From contig JAQBNX010000334.1 in assembly GCA_028288385.1 (NCBI GenBank), positions 1 to 6,319 on the forward strand: a stretch of DNA of 6,319 nt, in the 5' to 3' direction. Of the stretch, positions 6,220 to 6,319 are shown one piece after another. The notes below the pieces were generated by a model. That model did no database searches and was not told the DNA's origin. It worked only from the letters and a program-made list of their open reading frames with translations. The DNA is from Spirosoma sp. (GTDB lineage: Bacteria; Bacteroidota; Bacteroidia; Cytophagales; Spirosomataceae). The position numbers were made by a program, and so were the translations under genes. Every line of letters begins with the position of its first letter. Within the stretch, counting starts at the first letter, position 1.

Positions 6220-6319
6220 GGACGATCTCGGTATTGTTTATTAGATTGCTTAACAGATGAGACATAGCGAGTTTCTGTAGAGGTCGTTACCGTTTCATTT
6301 AGTAAAACGGCCACCATCG
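6220..6319. other. Non-coding tail after GH18 gene, with a weak hairpin
   Basis: These 100 bases hold no convincing gene. CCGTTT (6290-6295) and AAACGG (6305-6310) can form a 6-pair stem with a 9-base loop. An alternative fold pairs GGTCGTT (6282-6288) with AACGGCC (6306-6312), including one G-U. Neither is followed by a U-tract inside the window, so a terminator call is not justified. The region is AT-richer than the coding sequence and may contain the promoter or end of a gene beyond the edge. Confidence 0.3.

Noticed and set aside
6208..6319. A minus-strand frame open from the right edge, ending in TGA at 6208-6210 and overlapping the end of the GH18 gene
   Set aside because: It is only about 36 codons long within the window, resembles no family I know, and a frame of that length stays open by chance fairly often. 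It could be the end of a convergent gene, but more sequence to the right is needed to tell.
1..6319. Mobile elements, CRISPR arrays, defence or toxin-antitoxin systems, tRNA or rRNA genes
   Set aside because: No transposase, integrase, regularly spaced repeats, cloverleaf or known defence domains were seen on either strand; the genes are intact and look like core or common accessory enzymes.

Overview
The window looks like ordinary chromosome from a Bacteroidota bacterium, most likely a Cytophagales member of the Spirosoma type. This is inferred from protein style (the M61 peptidase subtype and a short DUF6582-type protein), roughly even base composition, the lack of Shine-Dalgarno sites before the genes, and one good match to the Bacteroidota -7 promoter element (TAnnTTTG). 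No 16S or other marker gene is present, so the genus is a guess.

Layout, left to right: the first 35 codons of a leftward gene that reads like glucose-6-phosphate isomerase (pgi), cut by the window edge; a 132-base divergent spacer with a candidate promoter and a small hairpin; a rightward polytopic membrane glycosyltransferase of the ArnT/PMT (GT83/GT39) type; a small rightward soluble DUF6582-like protein; a convergent junction carrying a long imperfect hairpin; a leftward exported M61 zinc aminopeptidase with a C-terminal PDZ-like region; a 153-base divergent spacer; a rightward short-chain dehydrogenase/reductase; a 79-base spacer with a GC-rich hairpin; a rightward membrane-anchored or secreted GH18 chitinase-type hydrolase; and 100 bases of apparently non-coding tail.

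The genes do not form an obvious pathway. Three of the five full genes act at or outside the inner membrane: a lipid-linked-sugar glycosyltransferase, a peptidase and a chitinase. The SDR and GH18 genes could share a transcript, but a hairpin separates them and nothing links them functionally. No mobile element, CRISPR array, tRNA, rRNA, phage block or toxin-antitoxin pair was seen. I found no convincing new system. The most interesting non-coding signal is the hairpin at the convergent DUF6582/M61 junction, which overlaps the M61 stop codon and pairs much better in the rightward RNA.
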